Source: Hygrophila difformis (Eukaryota > Streptophyta > Magnoliopsida > Lamiales > Acanthaceae). Taken from it: a DNA stretch of 64,000 bases. This document shows positions 31,151-42,919 of this stretch, piece by piece; position 1 is the first letter of the stretch, and each line of letters starts with the position of its first letter. The stretch lies in NCBI GenBank assembly GCA_030278955.1, contig JAOANR010000003.1, forward strand, positions 49,696,902 to 49,760,901, given 5' to 3'. Made by a program: the position numbers and the translations under genes. Below the pieces are notes generated by a model. That model did no database searches. It was not told the DNA's origin and worked only from the letters and a program-made list of their open reading frames with translations.

Positions 31151-33176
31151 TCCCGGGCCACCAATAGATCTTCTTCAGATCTTTGTATAGCTTGTCACCT
31201 CCGGGATGCACGGAATATGGCGTGTTGTGCCCTTCCTCCATCAACCTTTGCTTCAACTCGGCACATTTAAGAGGCACACACCATCTCCCTTTGAAACGGA
31301 TGCTTCCATCCTTGTGGACAGCAAATCCTATTGCCTTTCCTTCGGCAATATACTCTTTTATCTTCTCGAGTTTCGGATCGCCCGGTTGAGCGAGTCGAAT
31401 CTCGTCCAATATTGGAGTTTCTACGACCATGGCATTGACCGTTTCTCTCACTGTGCCAGAATGCACAAGTTCTAACTCCAATCTTGCCAAATCCATGTAC
31501 AATGCCGGCGGAATTACCAACGAGTTTGTCACGTGTTGGGTTTTCCGACTTAGGGCATCGGCTACCACATTCGCCTTCCCCTCGTGGTATGCTATCTCTA
31601 AATCGTAGTCTTTGATGAGCTCCAACCACCTTCGCTGTCTCAAATTCAACTCCTTCTGAGTGAATATATATTTCAAGCTCTTGTGGTCGGTGAACATTCG
31701 ACACTTCCGCCCATAAAGATAATGTCTCCATATCTTTAGAGCGAAAACGACCGCTGCCAACTCCAGGTCATGTGTCGGATAATTTTCCTCGTGAGGTTTT
31801 AGTTGGCGTGATGCATAGGCTACGACTCTCGAGTCTTGCATCAAAACACAACCTAAACCTTCCTTCGAAGCATCGCTATATACTTCGAAGTCACCATTCT
31901 CTGATGGTAGTGTTAATACGGGTGTGGTTGTGAGTCGTTTCTTCAGCTCTTGAAACGATGTCTCACACGCTTCGGTCCACTCGTATTTTGCTCCTTTCTT
32001 AAGTAGCTGGGTCAAAGGACGTGCAATCCTTGAAAAGTCCTTTACAAATCGTCTGTAATATCCGGCTAATCCAAGGAAACTCCTTATTTCCGTTGGACTT
32101 TTCGGAGTTGCCCATTCAGTTACGGCAGAAACTTTTACCGGATCCACTGATACTCCATCAGCGGATACTATGTGTCCGAGAAATGCCACTTCTTTCAGCC
32201 AGAAGTCACATTTCGACAACTTGCCGTATAGCTGGTTTCCTCGCAAGATTTCCAACACTTGATGTAAGTGCTTCGCATGCTCCTCCTCGCTCTTCGAGTA
32301 GATCAGGATGTCGTCAATGAACACTACGACACACTGGTCTAACAATTCTCGGAACACGTTGTTCATGAGATTCATGAACATGGCCGGAGCATTTGTTAAC
32401 CCGAAGGATAACACTGTGAACTCGTAATGGCCATATCGTGTTCGAAACGCCGTCTTTGGAATGTCCTTCTCGGCAATCCTCAATTGATGATACCCAGATC
32501 GCAAATCGATCTTCGAGAATACTGAAGCTCCCTTCAGTTGATCAAACAGATCCTCTATTCTCGGTAGGGGGTATTTATTCTTAATGGTCACTTGGTTTAG
32601 TCCTCGGTAATCTATGCAAAGACGTAGTCCTCCGTCTTTCTTCTTAACAAATAAAACCGGTGCTCCCCAAGGGGACGTACTCGGTCTTATGTAACCTTTT
32701 CCCAATAGCTCCTCGAGTTGTTCCTTTAACTCCTTCATTTCCAGTGGTGCCATCCGGTACGGAGCTTTTGAGACAGGCTCTGTCCCCGGAATGAGATCTA
32801 TCGTGAATTCAAGATCTCTCTCGGGTGGCATGCCCGGAACGTCTTCAGGGAACACGTCCGGGTATTCTCTTACCACTGGTATGCTATCAACCTTGTTCTC
32901 TTCCGCCTCAAGGTTGTGCACATAGCACGCATATAGTTCATACCCCTTACGCATCAAGTTACATAGTTTAAGTGCACTAACGATTTTGTTACTTTTCTTA
33001 GGGGGCTGAGAGTAAAAGATAACTCTCTTTCCCCTACTTTTTGACAAGGTGATCTTTTGTTTTTGGCATTCGATCACCGCTTTATACTGGGATAGCCAAT
33101 CCATCCCCAGTATGATGTCAAAGTCTCTTAAGTTAAATTCTACCAAGTTCGCGAAGAATTCTACGTTCTTTATCAC
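31095..33176 (-). pseudogene. Copy 1 Pol: protease end, reverse transcriptase, RNase H, integrase N-terminus
   Basis: A 693-residue frame. RT motifs include [23 protein letters not shown] and the active-site FIDD at residues 286-289 (the plant Ty3/gypsy form of YVDD). RNase H follows with [10 protein letters not shown] (first catalytic D about 435), LELAAVV and FTDHKSLKY, then the integrase zinc-finger histidines ([11 protein letters not shown]). The protease motif DSGAS lies upstream in the gag frame because of a one-base deletion near 33198 (two T where copies 2 and 3 have three). The frame ends at a false tail caused by the insertion near 31155. Apart from these two single-base breaks all catalytic residues seen are present. 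Confidence 0.9.
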
Positions 33177-34678
33177 TATAGGAATTCCGTTATATCGTTA
33201 GAGCAAGACACTACTTCTCCAGAAGGCAATTGAATTCCTAAGCTAATTCTCTCGCACTTAGGTAGATCTAACTCAGGCACTATCCTTGATGCAATAATTG
33301 AGCAACTAGCTCCGGAATCAAATAAGATTCTAAGGGGTGTATTCAAAACGTGAAATGTACCTGCCATCACTTCTCCTTGCGCAGGCACGTCCGCTTGGTT
33401 CACCACGTTCAGCCTCCCCATAGGGCGTCCCTGATTGCCCTGCTGATTCGCATTCGGCTGCTGATTTTGTTGCTGGTTTTGATTCTGTGGGGGCGGAGGT
33501 CGTTGGTTCTGGTTCTGGTTTTGCGGCCTATTTTGAGGGGGTCGGTACCCTTGGTTATTGCCATTTCGCCCGTTTTGGTTTTGAGGCTGTTCTTGCCCCG
33601 TGACCAAATCGTCCCTCTTCGTTATGTTCTCGAGCCTAGTTCGACATTCCCGTCGAACGTGACCCATTCGACCGCATCGGTAACAAGCGCCTTGTTGCGG
33701 GCATCCCCTTGCCAGATGTGGTCGTCCACATCGCGGGCAAGGCGGTACCGGATCTTCTTGATTGAACCTCCTTCCCGTGTTGTTTTGTTGGGGCCTATTC
33801 GACCCTCTGCGCTGCTCGTTCCTTCCAGTGTTGTTCTCGTTTCTTGAGTCTCGGCTTCTCTTGTCCTGAGGACCCCTGCTGGACTCCCCACTCACCCTTC
33901 TTTTCAGCTGCTGCACGCGTGCTACTGCTACAGCGCGATCGTATACGGCTTGCAAATCGGGGTAGTGTACCCCCGCGATCACCTCGCGCACAGACAGGTT
34001 CAGTCCCATCTCGAACTTCTGTGCCTTCTCCGCATCAGTAGGCACTAGCCTTGGTGCGAACCTCACCAGCTCCTTAAAGCGGGTGTAGTATTCTTGCACC
34101 GTTTGGCTTCCTTGCTTCAGTGACAGGAATTCCTCGTACATGGCAGCTTTGGTACTCAAGGGATAGAATCGATCCCTGAGTAGTTCCATCATCTCCATCC
34201 ACGAGTAAGGCTCGTCATCTTCGGTCAGTTTGGCTTGCGTTGCTTGCCACCAGTCATCAGCTTCGCCTCCCAAGTAGTACGAAGCGACATGTACCCTCTC
34301 TCCTTCCGGACATTTGACCGCTCCTAGCAGCTTGTCAAAAGTCCGGATCCATTCCTCCAGTTTAGCTGGATCCTCCTCACCAGCATAGTGGGGCGGCTGG
34401 TAGGGATTCACCATCGCTAGGTAGTTAGGGCGAGCTTGGGGCGGAGGTACCGCCGCAGCTTGTCCCTGGTTGACTTGCGCGTTTCCGAGCGCAATCAACA
34501 CTTCCTCTATCGTCCTAAGACGATCGCCCACATTGTTCGGTGCGGGGGCGTCCTGCGCACCTTGGGGTTGTTCCATTTCAGGTTGAATCGGTTCAGTGAC
34601 GTTTGGTAGTGTCTCCGTAGGAGTTTCAGTGGTGGTTTGGGGAGCGGTATGAGTCCTTCCTCTTCCTCTGGGTGCCAT
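33176..34678 (-). pseudogene. Copy 1 Gag plus protease start
   Basis: I start the protein at MAPRGRGR (34678) because the 14 preceding codons vary between copies while sequence from this methionine on is conserved. The retrotransposon Gag domain spans about residues 105-215 (EEWIRTFDKLL...DDWWQATQAK...FKELVRFAP). A basic, asparagine- and arginine-rich stretch follows, then a shortened knuckle C314-x2-C317-x3-H321-x4-C326 and a canonical CCHC knuckle C332-x2-C335-x4-H340-x4-C345. A Q/N/P-rich spacer leads to the protease DSGAS motif. The frame stops at 33176 only because of the one-base deletion near 33198; in the other copies it continues into RT. Gag would form the cytoplasmic particle. Confidence 0.9.
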
Positions 34679-34943
34679 TCTGGTACAAATAGGATAGTTT
34701 AGGACTGATGAATTTAGCATATGGTCTAAGCAATTTCTATGATTGTATATGTGTGTAGTAATTTAGCACGTGGTGCCTTGTTCGAGTTAAGAAGCATCGT
34801 CTGTTTTGGGGTTTCATTTTATTTTGTTTTGTTTCGTTTTGTTTTGATTTAAAAAATAAATCGGCATTTTATTTCCTCAAAAGAAATTTTAATACAAAAG
34901 TAGAAATATTTTTCTAGCAAAACAATGTCTAGCAGTAGAATCT

Positions 34944-35279
34944 CTAGTGCCTCATGACGTCTCTCGGCGGGGTAGCAGGATCTTCCTCCGGATCTTCCTC
35001 CTCCGAACTCGGCGGTAGTAGGTCGTCAAAGATAGTGTTTAAGTCTTGCCCGTGGGCATCGATGTATTCCTTTAGTATTAAGTTTTGTGTAGTGAGGGTT
35101 TGGACTTGGCGCTCGAGTTGGTTTATGCGGTGATGATCCGCCTCTCTCAAGTTGCCCATGTGATGTAAATTGGCCTCCAATTGAGCCATTCGGTACTTCA
35201 TCTGCTCTAGGGTCTGGTGGGAATCGAGATGAACGCTCATCATCCTGACCATCAACTGCATCATGTCTTGACTAGCCAT
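34944..35279 (-). CDS. Small conserved coiled-coil ORF ahead of gag (copy 1)
   Basis: A complete 111-residue ORF with ATG and stop lies between the primer-binding site and gag. Residues about 20-80 have a strong heptad character (HQTLEQMKYRMAQLEANLHH, INQLERQVQTL), which predicts a coiled coil. Residues about 88-101 are acidic and proline-rich (PPSSEEEDPEEDP). It has no zinc finger or catalytic motif and I recognise no family. Against copy 3, I count 13 codons with silent differences and only two with amino-acid changes, which argues for selection on the protein. It is not a standard part of Tekay-type elements as I know them. It may be a co-expressed accessory protein or a detached piece of Gag. 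Confidence 0.65.
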   Translation of the reverse strand: MASQDMMQLMVRMMSVHLDSHQTLEQMKYRMAQLEANLHHMGNLREADHHRINQLERQVQTLTTQNLILKEYIDAHGQDLNTIFDDLLPPSSEEEDPEEDPATPPRDVMRH

Positions 35280-35308
35280 CTAGCGCACGCAAGAGATCTA
35301 AGTTAATA

Positions 35309-35422
35309 TTCGCCAAGATTCTAGTTCAATTCGCCCAGATTCTAAGTTCGAATTTCGGCAAGATGCTAAGTTCAAGTTTCGCAAAGATTCTAAGTTCAAG
35401 TTTCGCAAAGATTCTAAGTTCA
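35309..35422 (-). repeat. Leader minisatellite of copy 1
   Basis: About five units of CAAGATTCTAAGTTCAA-type sequence, roughly 25 bp each, lie between the primer-binding site and the small ORF. Copies 2 and 3 have different unit numbers. Confidence 0.75.
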
Positions 35423-35680
35423 TAGCAGAGATGCAACATGCATATGCAAATGATACTTCCCCCCAATATTAATTTAATGCACTATATATATTTTTCCCAT
35501 GGGTTTTAAAATAAAATTTCTCCATGGAAATAAAAATTTAAAATTTAAAATAATAGTCTAAATATTAATAATAGTTTAAAAATAATAATGGTTTTAAAAT
35601 AATAATTTAAAAATAATAGTGGTTTAAATAATAGAAAAAAAATAGTAATGGTTTAAAAATAATAGTTTAAAAATAACCGG

Positions 35681-35692
35681 GCTCTGATACCA
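35681..35692 (-). other. Primer-binding site of copy 1
   Basis: Minus strand TGGTATCAGAGC, complementary to initiator tRNA-Met, three bases inside LTR-B. Confidence 0.9.
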
Positions 35693-35695
35693 ACT

Positions 35696-38282
35696 TGTAA
35701 CACCCCGGTTTTTGGTAACCCAGGTCGGGATGTCACCGCCACATCTCCCTAGTAAGACACGGTTTCTCCGAGCTTACTAAAGAGATGCAAGGCTAGGTAT
35801 TGCAGTGTTTAAAACATTTAAAGCATTCAGAATAGCCCATACAATATAAATCGAAAATAATAAGAGCATAGCGCAGCGGAAATATTTAGTTTAGTACAGT
35901 ATCGCAGCGGAAAATATAAAAAGGGCCGACATGGCCAAAACACAGGTTAAACAGGCCCGTTCATAATATAGTCTAAGTACGAAATTTAAAAGCAAAATGA
36001 AAGTTCCCAAAATCCCATGCATGAATCGTGCTCACACATGCTCATTCCACATATTCTGTAAGGAAAGGAATAAAAATGGTTTTGATCAGCAAAATTGCTG
36101 AGTAAGTTAACACATGCATGATCGTAGGGTTTAAAAGCCATACTTTAATAATTTAACAAAAGCATGATAATAACATATTATTTGATTTCATATAATCCAT
36201 ATCATATAGCACAATCTATCTCAGGCTCTATTTAATAGCACCTATCACATGGTTCAAGATAATAACCATAAATTAAATAAAGCATTTAATAATTTAATTG
36301 GACAACAATATCATTTAATCTAGTTTAATTTAATTTAGAATCCCCATTACATTCCCGATTTGGTATTTCAAGTTTCACGATAGAAATCGCGATGTCAACA
36401 AGTTTAGCCGGTAGCCCGGCGGCCGCAGCCGTATCAGCCATACCCAGTACCACTCCGGAGCCTCGGGAAACCCATACGGATATTCACGAGAGTGTAGGCT
36501 CTAAGTTTCGCCGTTTTGGCAATATCACATTTCAAGTATAGCGCGCGGGGTCACCATCGTCCATTACGGCACGAAGTGAATCGTTAGGGGGCACCCTGCA
36601 GAGCACTCACCCCTAATTTTAATTTATCAAGTTTGTAAGGGGATTTAGTTTTTAAAATCTGCCTTCCAATGTATTAATTTGGAAATAATATCTCAATTCG
36701 TTTCAACCCTAAAGGTTAATTCCATCTTTCGACAAGATTTCAAAATTTCGTTTCGGTAAATCACAGTTTACTCCAAAATTCGTCTAAAATCAGATTTAAT
36801 TCCAAAAATTCCAAAATTTCATATCTGACTCGGAAACATCAAGATCTACAACTTTCGTGTTTTAACTTTTTCAATCCGAGATACCTAAGTAGGTCAAAAT
36901 CGCCAATTTTCGCATAACAAGAAATCTGTCCGAGTTTAATACATCACAGATCAAAGATTTCAATTTCTACCATATCAATTCAACTCCAAATTTAATGAAA
37001 TTTGACAGGGATCATCTTAAGACATTTATCTACAACTTTCATGTTCGGCCAAAGATCTAAAACAGCCTAGATCCTATGTCAAAAACGTGATCAAGATCAT
37101 TCCTAAGTTCTGTCCAAGATTTCAAGAACTAGGTTCAAACAGTTCGGTTTCAAAGGGTTTTCACATATCAAATCAACTCCAAAAATTCTCAAATTTTTAC
37201 AGTAGCTAGGTCTAAGTCTTAGGAACGTTTTTCGTCTTTTAAGTTTTTCCGTTTGAGTTCGTTTTAAAGGTTGGAAAAATTCAACAATTCTGTTGCGTCG
37301 GTAGGAAAACAAAAGTGGACAGATTTATGATTCTTGTCAAATCTTTTAGGTTTCGAATGTTTTAAAATCTCCCAAAACCATGTAAGGTTAACTTACAGTG
37401 TCTATGAACGTCGGGAATGTCCAATTCGGAGGCGTGGCTTCCAGATCACCGTCTCTCCTCTCCGTTCGTCGGGTTCTACGATCTAGATTCGATACGAGGG
37501 TGTCGAAAGAAAAAGGAGATGATTAGGATTCGTTTTCGAATCGTTTATTGAAATAAGATTGGACCGAGACTTACCACGACTATGGAGATCTGTAGAGAAA
37601 CTCGTCCAACAGCGTTCGTCTTGGTTTCGTGCCTCCGACGACTTCGGATTTAGGGTTTCGAACGTATAGAATGCTTTAGGGTTTCGTAAACTTGTTCGGG
37701 GCTCCCAAGGGGCTTATTTATAGAATTCTCAATCCCTAGGGCGTCCACGGCCGACCTAAAGGTCTGGAGTCGAGAGATGTTCAACCGAAAGTCGAAAAAT
37801 CCGCGTTCGGGTGAGAGATTCACGCAACGACCAAATCTGTGGGGTGGCGCGGTCGTGGCGCGCTGAACCCCTTCCACCGCGCGGCCACCGCGCCGACTTC
37901 GCCTGGACTTCGGTCCGGGCGGGTCGTGCGATCCGTCGTGCTTTTCCGCCTCTCTTTCGGGTTTCTATCCCTCTATGCTCCCGGATTCCGATTCCCGGGG
38001 TATATTCGGGTTCATACTTTCTCCCTAATTTTATTCTTAGTCTAGTTGGATGTTTTGGACTCGAATACTCGAGTTCATTAGTGTCGGGTGTTGGTGTTCC
38101 ATTTATCCATCCTTTTGTTTAATTAAATTTCTTTAATTCCTTTTTAAGTAAAAATCTCATTTCTCATTTTCCTATCTTTATTTATTTCTTTTATTTGCTG
38201 GATTGGTTTATTTATTTATAATATTTATTTTATTTATTTAATTATTGTTTTATTTTATGTTGGAAAATTCTCGGGTATTACA
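35696..38282 (-). mobile_element. LTR-B: 5' LTR of chromovirus copy 1
   Basis: 2587 bp, TGTAACACCCC to GGGTATTACA, nearly identical to LTR-A. Its right edge is a true LTR terminus, and the next base (38283) continues inside another LTR of the same family. Copy 1 is therefore nested in LTR-C. ORFs within it (for example 37811-38122 plus and 37650-37877 minus) recur in the other LTRs only because the DNA is repeated. Confidence 0.95.
37713..37722 (-). promoter_or_regulatory. TATA box of LTR-B
   Basis: TATAAATAAG on the minus strand, about 560 bp from the LTR start and conserved in all LTR copies (38548, 47089 and about 55589). This is the likely promoter of the genomic RNA of copy 1. Confidence 0.6.
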
Positions 38283-39129
38283 TCACCGTTTCTCCTCTCC
38301 GTTCGTCGGGTTCTACGATCTAGATTCGATACGGGGTGTAGAAAGAAAAGAACCGAAGTTAGAATCCGTTTTCGGATTGAAACGTGAAAAGATTTATTGG
38401 ACTAGAGCTTACCACAACGTTTGGAGACCTTGGATTTTCGTCCAAGCTGCTGCCTCCGTTTGGTGCTTTCCGTCGACTCCAAATTTAGGGTTTCGAACGT
38501 ATAGAAGATTGTAGGGTTTTGTAAACTTGTTTGGGGCTCCCAAGGGGCTTATTTATAGAATTCTTAATCCCTAGGGCGTCCACAACCGACCTAAAAGTCT
38601 GGAGTCGAGAGATGTTCAACCGAAAGTCGAAAAATCCGCGTTCGGGCGAGAGATTCACGCAACAAACGAATCTGTGGGGTGGCGCGGTCGTGGCGCGCTG
38701 AACCACCTTCACCGCGCTGCCACCGCGCCGACTTCGCCTGGACTTCGGTCCGGGCGGGTCGTGCGATCCGTCGTGCTTTTCCGCCTCTCTTTCGGGTTTC
38801 TATCCCTCTATGCTCCCGAATTCCGATTTCCGGGGTATCTTCGGGTTTCTACTTTCTCTCTAAATTTTATTCTCAGTCTAATTGGATGTTTTGGACTCGA
38901 ATACTCGAGTTCATTAGTGTCGGGTTTTGGTGTACCATTTATCCATCCTTTTACTGAATTAAATTCCTTTAATTCCTTTCTAAGTAAAAATCTCATTTCT
39001 CATTTCCTTATCTTTATTTATTTCTTTTATTTGCTGGATTTGTTTATTTATTTATAGTATTTATTTTATTTATTATTTATTTATTTATTTATTGTTTTAT
39101 TTTATGTTGGAAAATTCTCGGGTATTACA
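38283..39129 (-). mobile_element. LTR-C: truncated 3' LTR of copy 2
   Basis: It begins abruptly at TCACCGTTTCTCC, homologous to about 46825 in LTR-D, and runs 847 bp to the normal end GGGTATTACA. The block GAACCGAAGTTAGAATCCG and the following ~200 bp match LTR-D, not A, B or E. The final ~270 bp resemble A and B instead. The missing left two thirds should lie on the far side of copy 1, in or beyond the gap. Confidence 0.9.
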
Positions 39130-39358
39130 GTCTACCCTCCTTAAGAATCAACTTCGTCCACGAAGTTGTGTTTCGGCTTTTCTCGTCTCGTGCTAAGGTC
39201 TTGTGTTTGTTTTATTATGTTGTGACTGAACTTAGAATTAAAACTTCTAAGCTGCCTACGTACCCGGTAAAGGGATCAAGCCATAACGTAGTTCAAAAGT
39301 TTACAAAAATGCACGAAAAATTAGGGGGTATGACATCCTCTCCCCCTTAAGATTGCAG

Positions 39359-40519
39359 TTATGTCCCCATAACTGTGTCGGAATCGGTTTGGAACAACGT
39401 CGGGTATCGTTCTCTCATGTCGGATTCTACTTCCCAAGTTGCCGTCTCACTTTCGTGGTTTGACCAAAGAACCTTGATCATTTTGATGGTTTTGTTCCTC
39501 GTTACTCGTTCCTTAGTATCGAGAATACGCACTGGGACTTCTTCGTAAGTCAAATCTTCGTCTAGCTCAATTATCTCCGGTTGAAGTACATGTGTCGGGT
39601 CCGGCACATACTTCTTTAGTTGCGAGACATGGAAGACGTTGTGAACTCGATCTAAGTGTGGCGGTAAAGCCAATCGGTAGGCTAGAGTTCCGACTCGTTC
39701 TAGGATTTCGTAAGGTCCTATGTATCGAGGACTTAACTTCCCTCGTTTGCCAAAGCGCATCACCCCCTTCATGGGTGATATCTTTAGCATGACCCTATCT
39801 CCCACTTGAAATTCTAGGTCTCGTCGTCTCACGTCGGCATAACTCTTTTGACGGTCTTGAGCGGCTTTCATCTTCCCTTGGATCACTTTGATTTGTTGAG
39901 CCATGTCTTCGATAAGTTGTGGTCCCACTACCACGGACTTATCGTTTTCTTCCCAGCTCAAAGGGCTACGGCACTTTCGTCCATACAATGCCTCGAAAGG
40001 TGCCATGCCGATACTAGCATGGTAACTATTATTATAGGAAAACTCAATCAAGGGTAAATGAGATTCCCAATTTCCTTTAAATTCCAACACGCATGCTCTC
40101 AGCATGTCTTCTAGTGTTTGGATTGTCCTTTCGGTTTGTCCATCCGTCATCGGGTGGAATGCGGTGCTCATTTTGATTTGAGTACCGAGAGCTTTTTGTA
40201 ACTCCATCCAGAAATGAGAGACAAATCTACTGTCTCTATCGGAAATGATATCATGTGGTACTCCATGTCGTCGTACCACATTATCAATGTAGGCTCGGGC
40301 CAATTGGTCCATAGTCCACGTGTCTTTCATTGGGATGAATAGGGCTGTCTTTGTTAGCCTATCCACAATCACCCAAATCTTGTTCATGCCTTTAGGTGAT
40401 CGGGGTAATCCCGAGACAAAGTCCATTGAGATGCTATCCCACTTCCAACTTGGAATCTCTAGTGGTTGCATCAGTCCTAAGGGTTTATGTCGCACTGCCT
40501 TAACCTTTTGGCAGGTGAG
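39359..40519 (-). pseudogene. Copy 2 integrase, cut off by a stop in the zinc finger
   Basis: Same domain content as the copy 1 integrase, with the D-D-E residues and chromodomain-like tail intact. The codon at 40520-40522 is TGA where copies 1 and 3 have TGT, the first cysteine of the HHCC finger, so it is separated from Pol. Frame phase matches gag and pol of this copy, so no frameshift exists. Confidence 0.9.
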
Positions 40520-42919
40520 TCATCTCGCCACGAAATTTGCCAATTCCTTCTTCATTCCCGGCCACCAATAGATCTTCTTCAGATCCTTGTATAGCTTGTC
40601 ACCTCCGGGATGTACGGAATATGGCGTGTTGTGCCCTTCCTCCATCAACCTTTGCTTCAATTCGGCACATTTAAGAGGCACACACCACCTCCCTTTGAAA
40701 CGGATGCTTCCATCCTCGTAGATAGCAAATCCTATTGCCTTTCCTTCGGCAATATACCCTTTTATCTTCTCGAGTTTCGGGTCGCCCGGTTGAGCGAGTC
40801 GAATCTCGTCTAATATTGGAGTCTCTACGACCATGGCATTGATCGTTTCTCTCACTGTGCCAGGATGCACAAGTTCTAACTCCAATCTTGCCAAATCCAT
40901 GTACAATGCCGGCGGAATTACCAACGAGTTTGTCACGTGTTGGGTTTTCCGACTTAGGGCATCGGCTACCACATTCGCCTTCCCCTCGTGGTACGCTATC
41001 TCTAAATCGTAGTCTTTAATGAGTTCCAACCACCTTCGCTGTCTCAAATTCAACTCCTTCTGAGTGAATATATACTTCAAGCTTTTGTGGTCGGTGAACA
41101 TTCGACACTTCCGCCCATAAAGATAATGTCTCCATATCTTTAGAGCGAAAACGACCGCTGCCAACTCCAGGTCATGTGTCGGATAATTTTCCTCGTGAGG
41201 TTTTAGTTGGCGTGATGCATAGGCTACGACTCTCGAGTCTTGCATCAAAACACAACCTAAACCTTCCTTCGAAGCATCGCTATATACTTCGAAGTCACCA
41301 TTCTCTGATGGTAGTGTTAATACGGGTGTGGTTGTGAGGCGTTTCTTCAGCTCTTGAAACGCAATCTCACAAGCTTCGGTCCACTCGTATTTTGCTCCTT
41401 TCTTCAGTAGCTGGGTCAAAGGACGTGCAATCCTTGAAAAGTCCTTCACAAACCATCTATAATATCCGGCTAATCCAAGGAAACTCCTTATTTCCGTTGG
41501 ACTTTTCGGAGTTGCCCATTCAGTTACGGCAGAAACTTTTGCCGGATCCACTGATACTCCATCAGCGGATACTATGTGTCCGAGAAATGCCACTTCTTTC
41601 AGCCAGAAGTCACATTTCGACAGCTTGCCGTATAGCTGATTTCTTCGCAAGATTTCTAACACTTGATGTAAGTGCTTCGCATGCTCCTCCTCGCTCTTCG
41701 AGTAGATCAGGATGTCGTCGATGAACACTACGACACACTGGTCTAACAATTCTCGGAACACGTTGTTCATGAGATCCATGAACATGGCCGGAGCATTTGT
41801 TAACCCGAAGGATAACATTGTGAACTCGTAATGACCATATCGTGTTCGAAACGCCGTCTTCGGAATGTCCTTCTCGGCAATCCTCAATTGATGATACCGA
41901 GATTGCAAATCGATCTTCGAGAATACTGAAGCTCCCTTCAGTTGATCAAACAGATCCTCTATTCTCGGAAGGGGGTATTTATTCTTAATGGTCACTTGGT
42001 TTAGTCCTCGGTAATCTATGCAAAGACGTAGTCCTCCGTCTTTCTTCTTGACAAACAACACCGGTGCTCCCCAAGGGGACGTACTCGGTCTTATGTAACC
42101 TTTTCCCAATAGCTCCTCGAGTTGTTCCTTTAACTCCTTCATTTCCAGTGGTGCCATCCGGTACGGAGCTTTTGAGACAGGCTCTGTCCCCGGAATGAGA
42201 TCTATCGTGAATTCAAGATCTCTCTCAGGTGGCGTGCCCGGAACGTCTTCAGGGAACACGTCCGGGTATTCTCTTACCACTGGTATGCTATCAACCTTGT
42301 TCTCTTCCGCCTCAAGGTTGTGCACATAGCACGCATATAGTTCATACCCCTTACGCATCAAGTTACTTAGTTTAAGTGCACTAACGATTTTGTTACTTTT
42401 CTTAGGGGGCTGAGAGTAAAAGATAACTCTCTTTCCCCTACTTTTTGACAAGGTGATCTTTTGCTTTTGGCATTCGATCACCGCTTTATACTGGGATAGC
42501 CAATCCTTCCCCAGTATGATGTCAAAGTCTCTTAAGTTAAATTCTACCAAGTTCGCGAAGAATTCTACGTTCTTTATCACTACAGGAATTCCGTTGTATC
42601 GTTTAGAGCAAGACACTACTTCTCCAGAAGGCAATTGAATTCCTAAGTTAATTCTCTCGCACTTAGGTAGATCTAACTCAGGCACTATCCTTGATGCAAT
42701 AATTGAGCAACTAGCTCCAGAATCAAATAGAATTCTAAGGGGCGTATTCAACACATAAAATGTACCTGCCATCACCTCTCCTTGCGCAGGCACGTCCGCT
42801 TGGTTTACCACATTGAGCCTCCCCACAGGGCGTCCCTGATTGCCCTGTTGATTCACATTCGGCTGTTGATTTTGTTGCTGGTTTTGATTCTGTGGGGGCG
42901 GAGGTCGTTGGTTCTGGTT
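40520..42919 (-). pseudogene. Copy 2 Pol: protease, reverse transcriptase, RNase H
   Basis: One open frame carries the protease DSGAS motif, RT (FIDD active site), RNase H and the integrase zinc-finger histidines without a frameshift. This shows that the ancestral element made a single Gag-Pol polyprotein. It is bounded by a TAG at 42920-42922 on the gag side and the TGA at 40520 on the integrase side. In the RT palm the usual RSGYHQ is QSRYHQ, a change shared with copy 3 but not copy 1, so the RT of copies 2 and 3 may be impaired. Confidence 0.9.

Noticed and set aside
33350..33847. 165-residue plus-strand ORF inside gag (also at 42782 and 51320)
   Set aside because: It is antisense to the Q/N/R-rich part of Gag and recurs only because the element is repeated. 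It has no domain.
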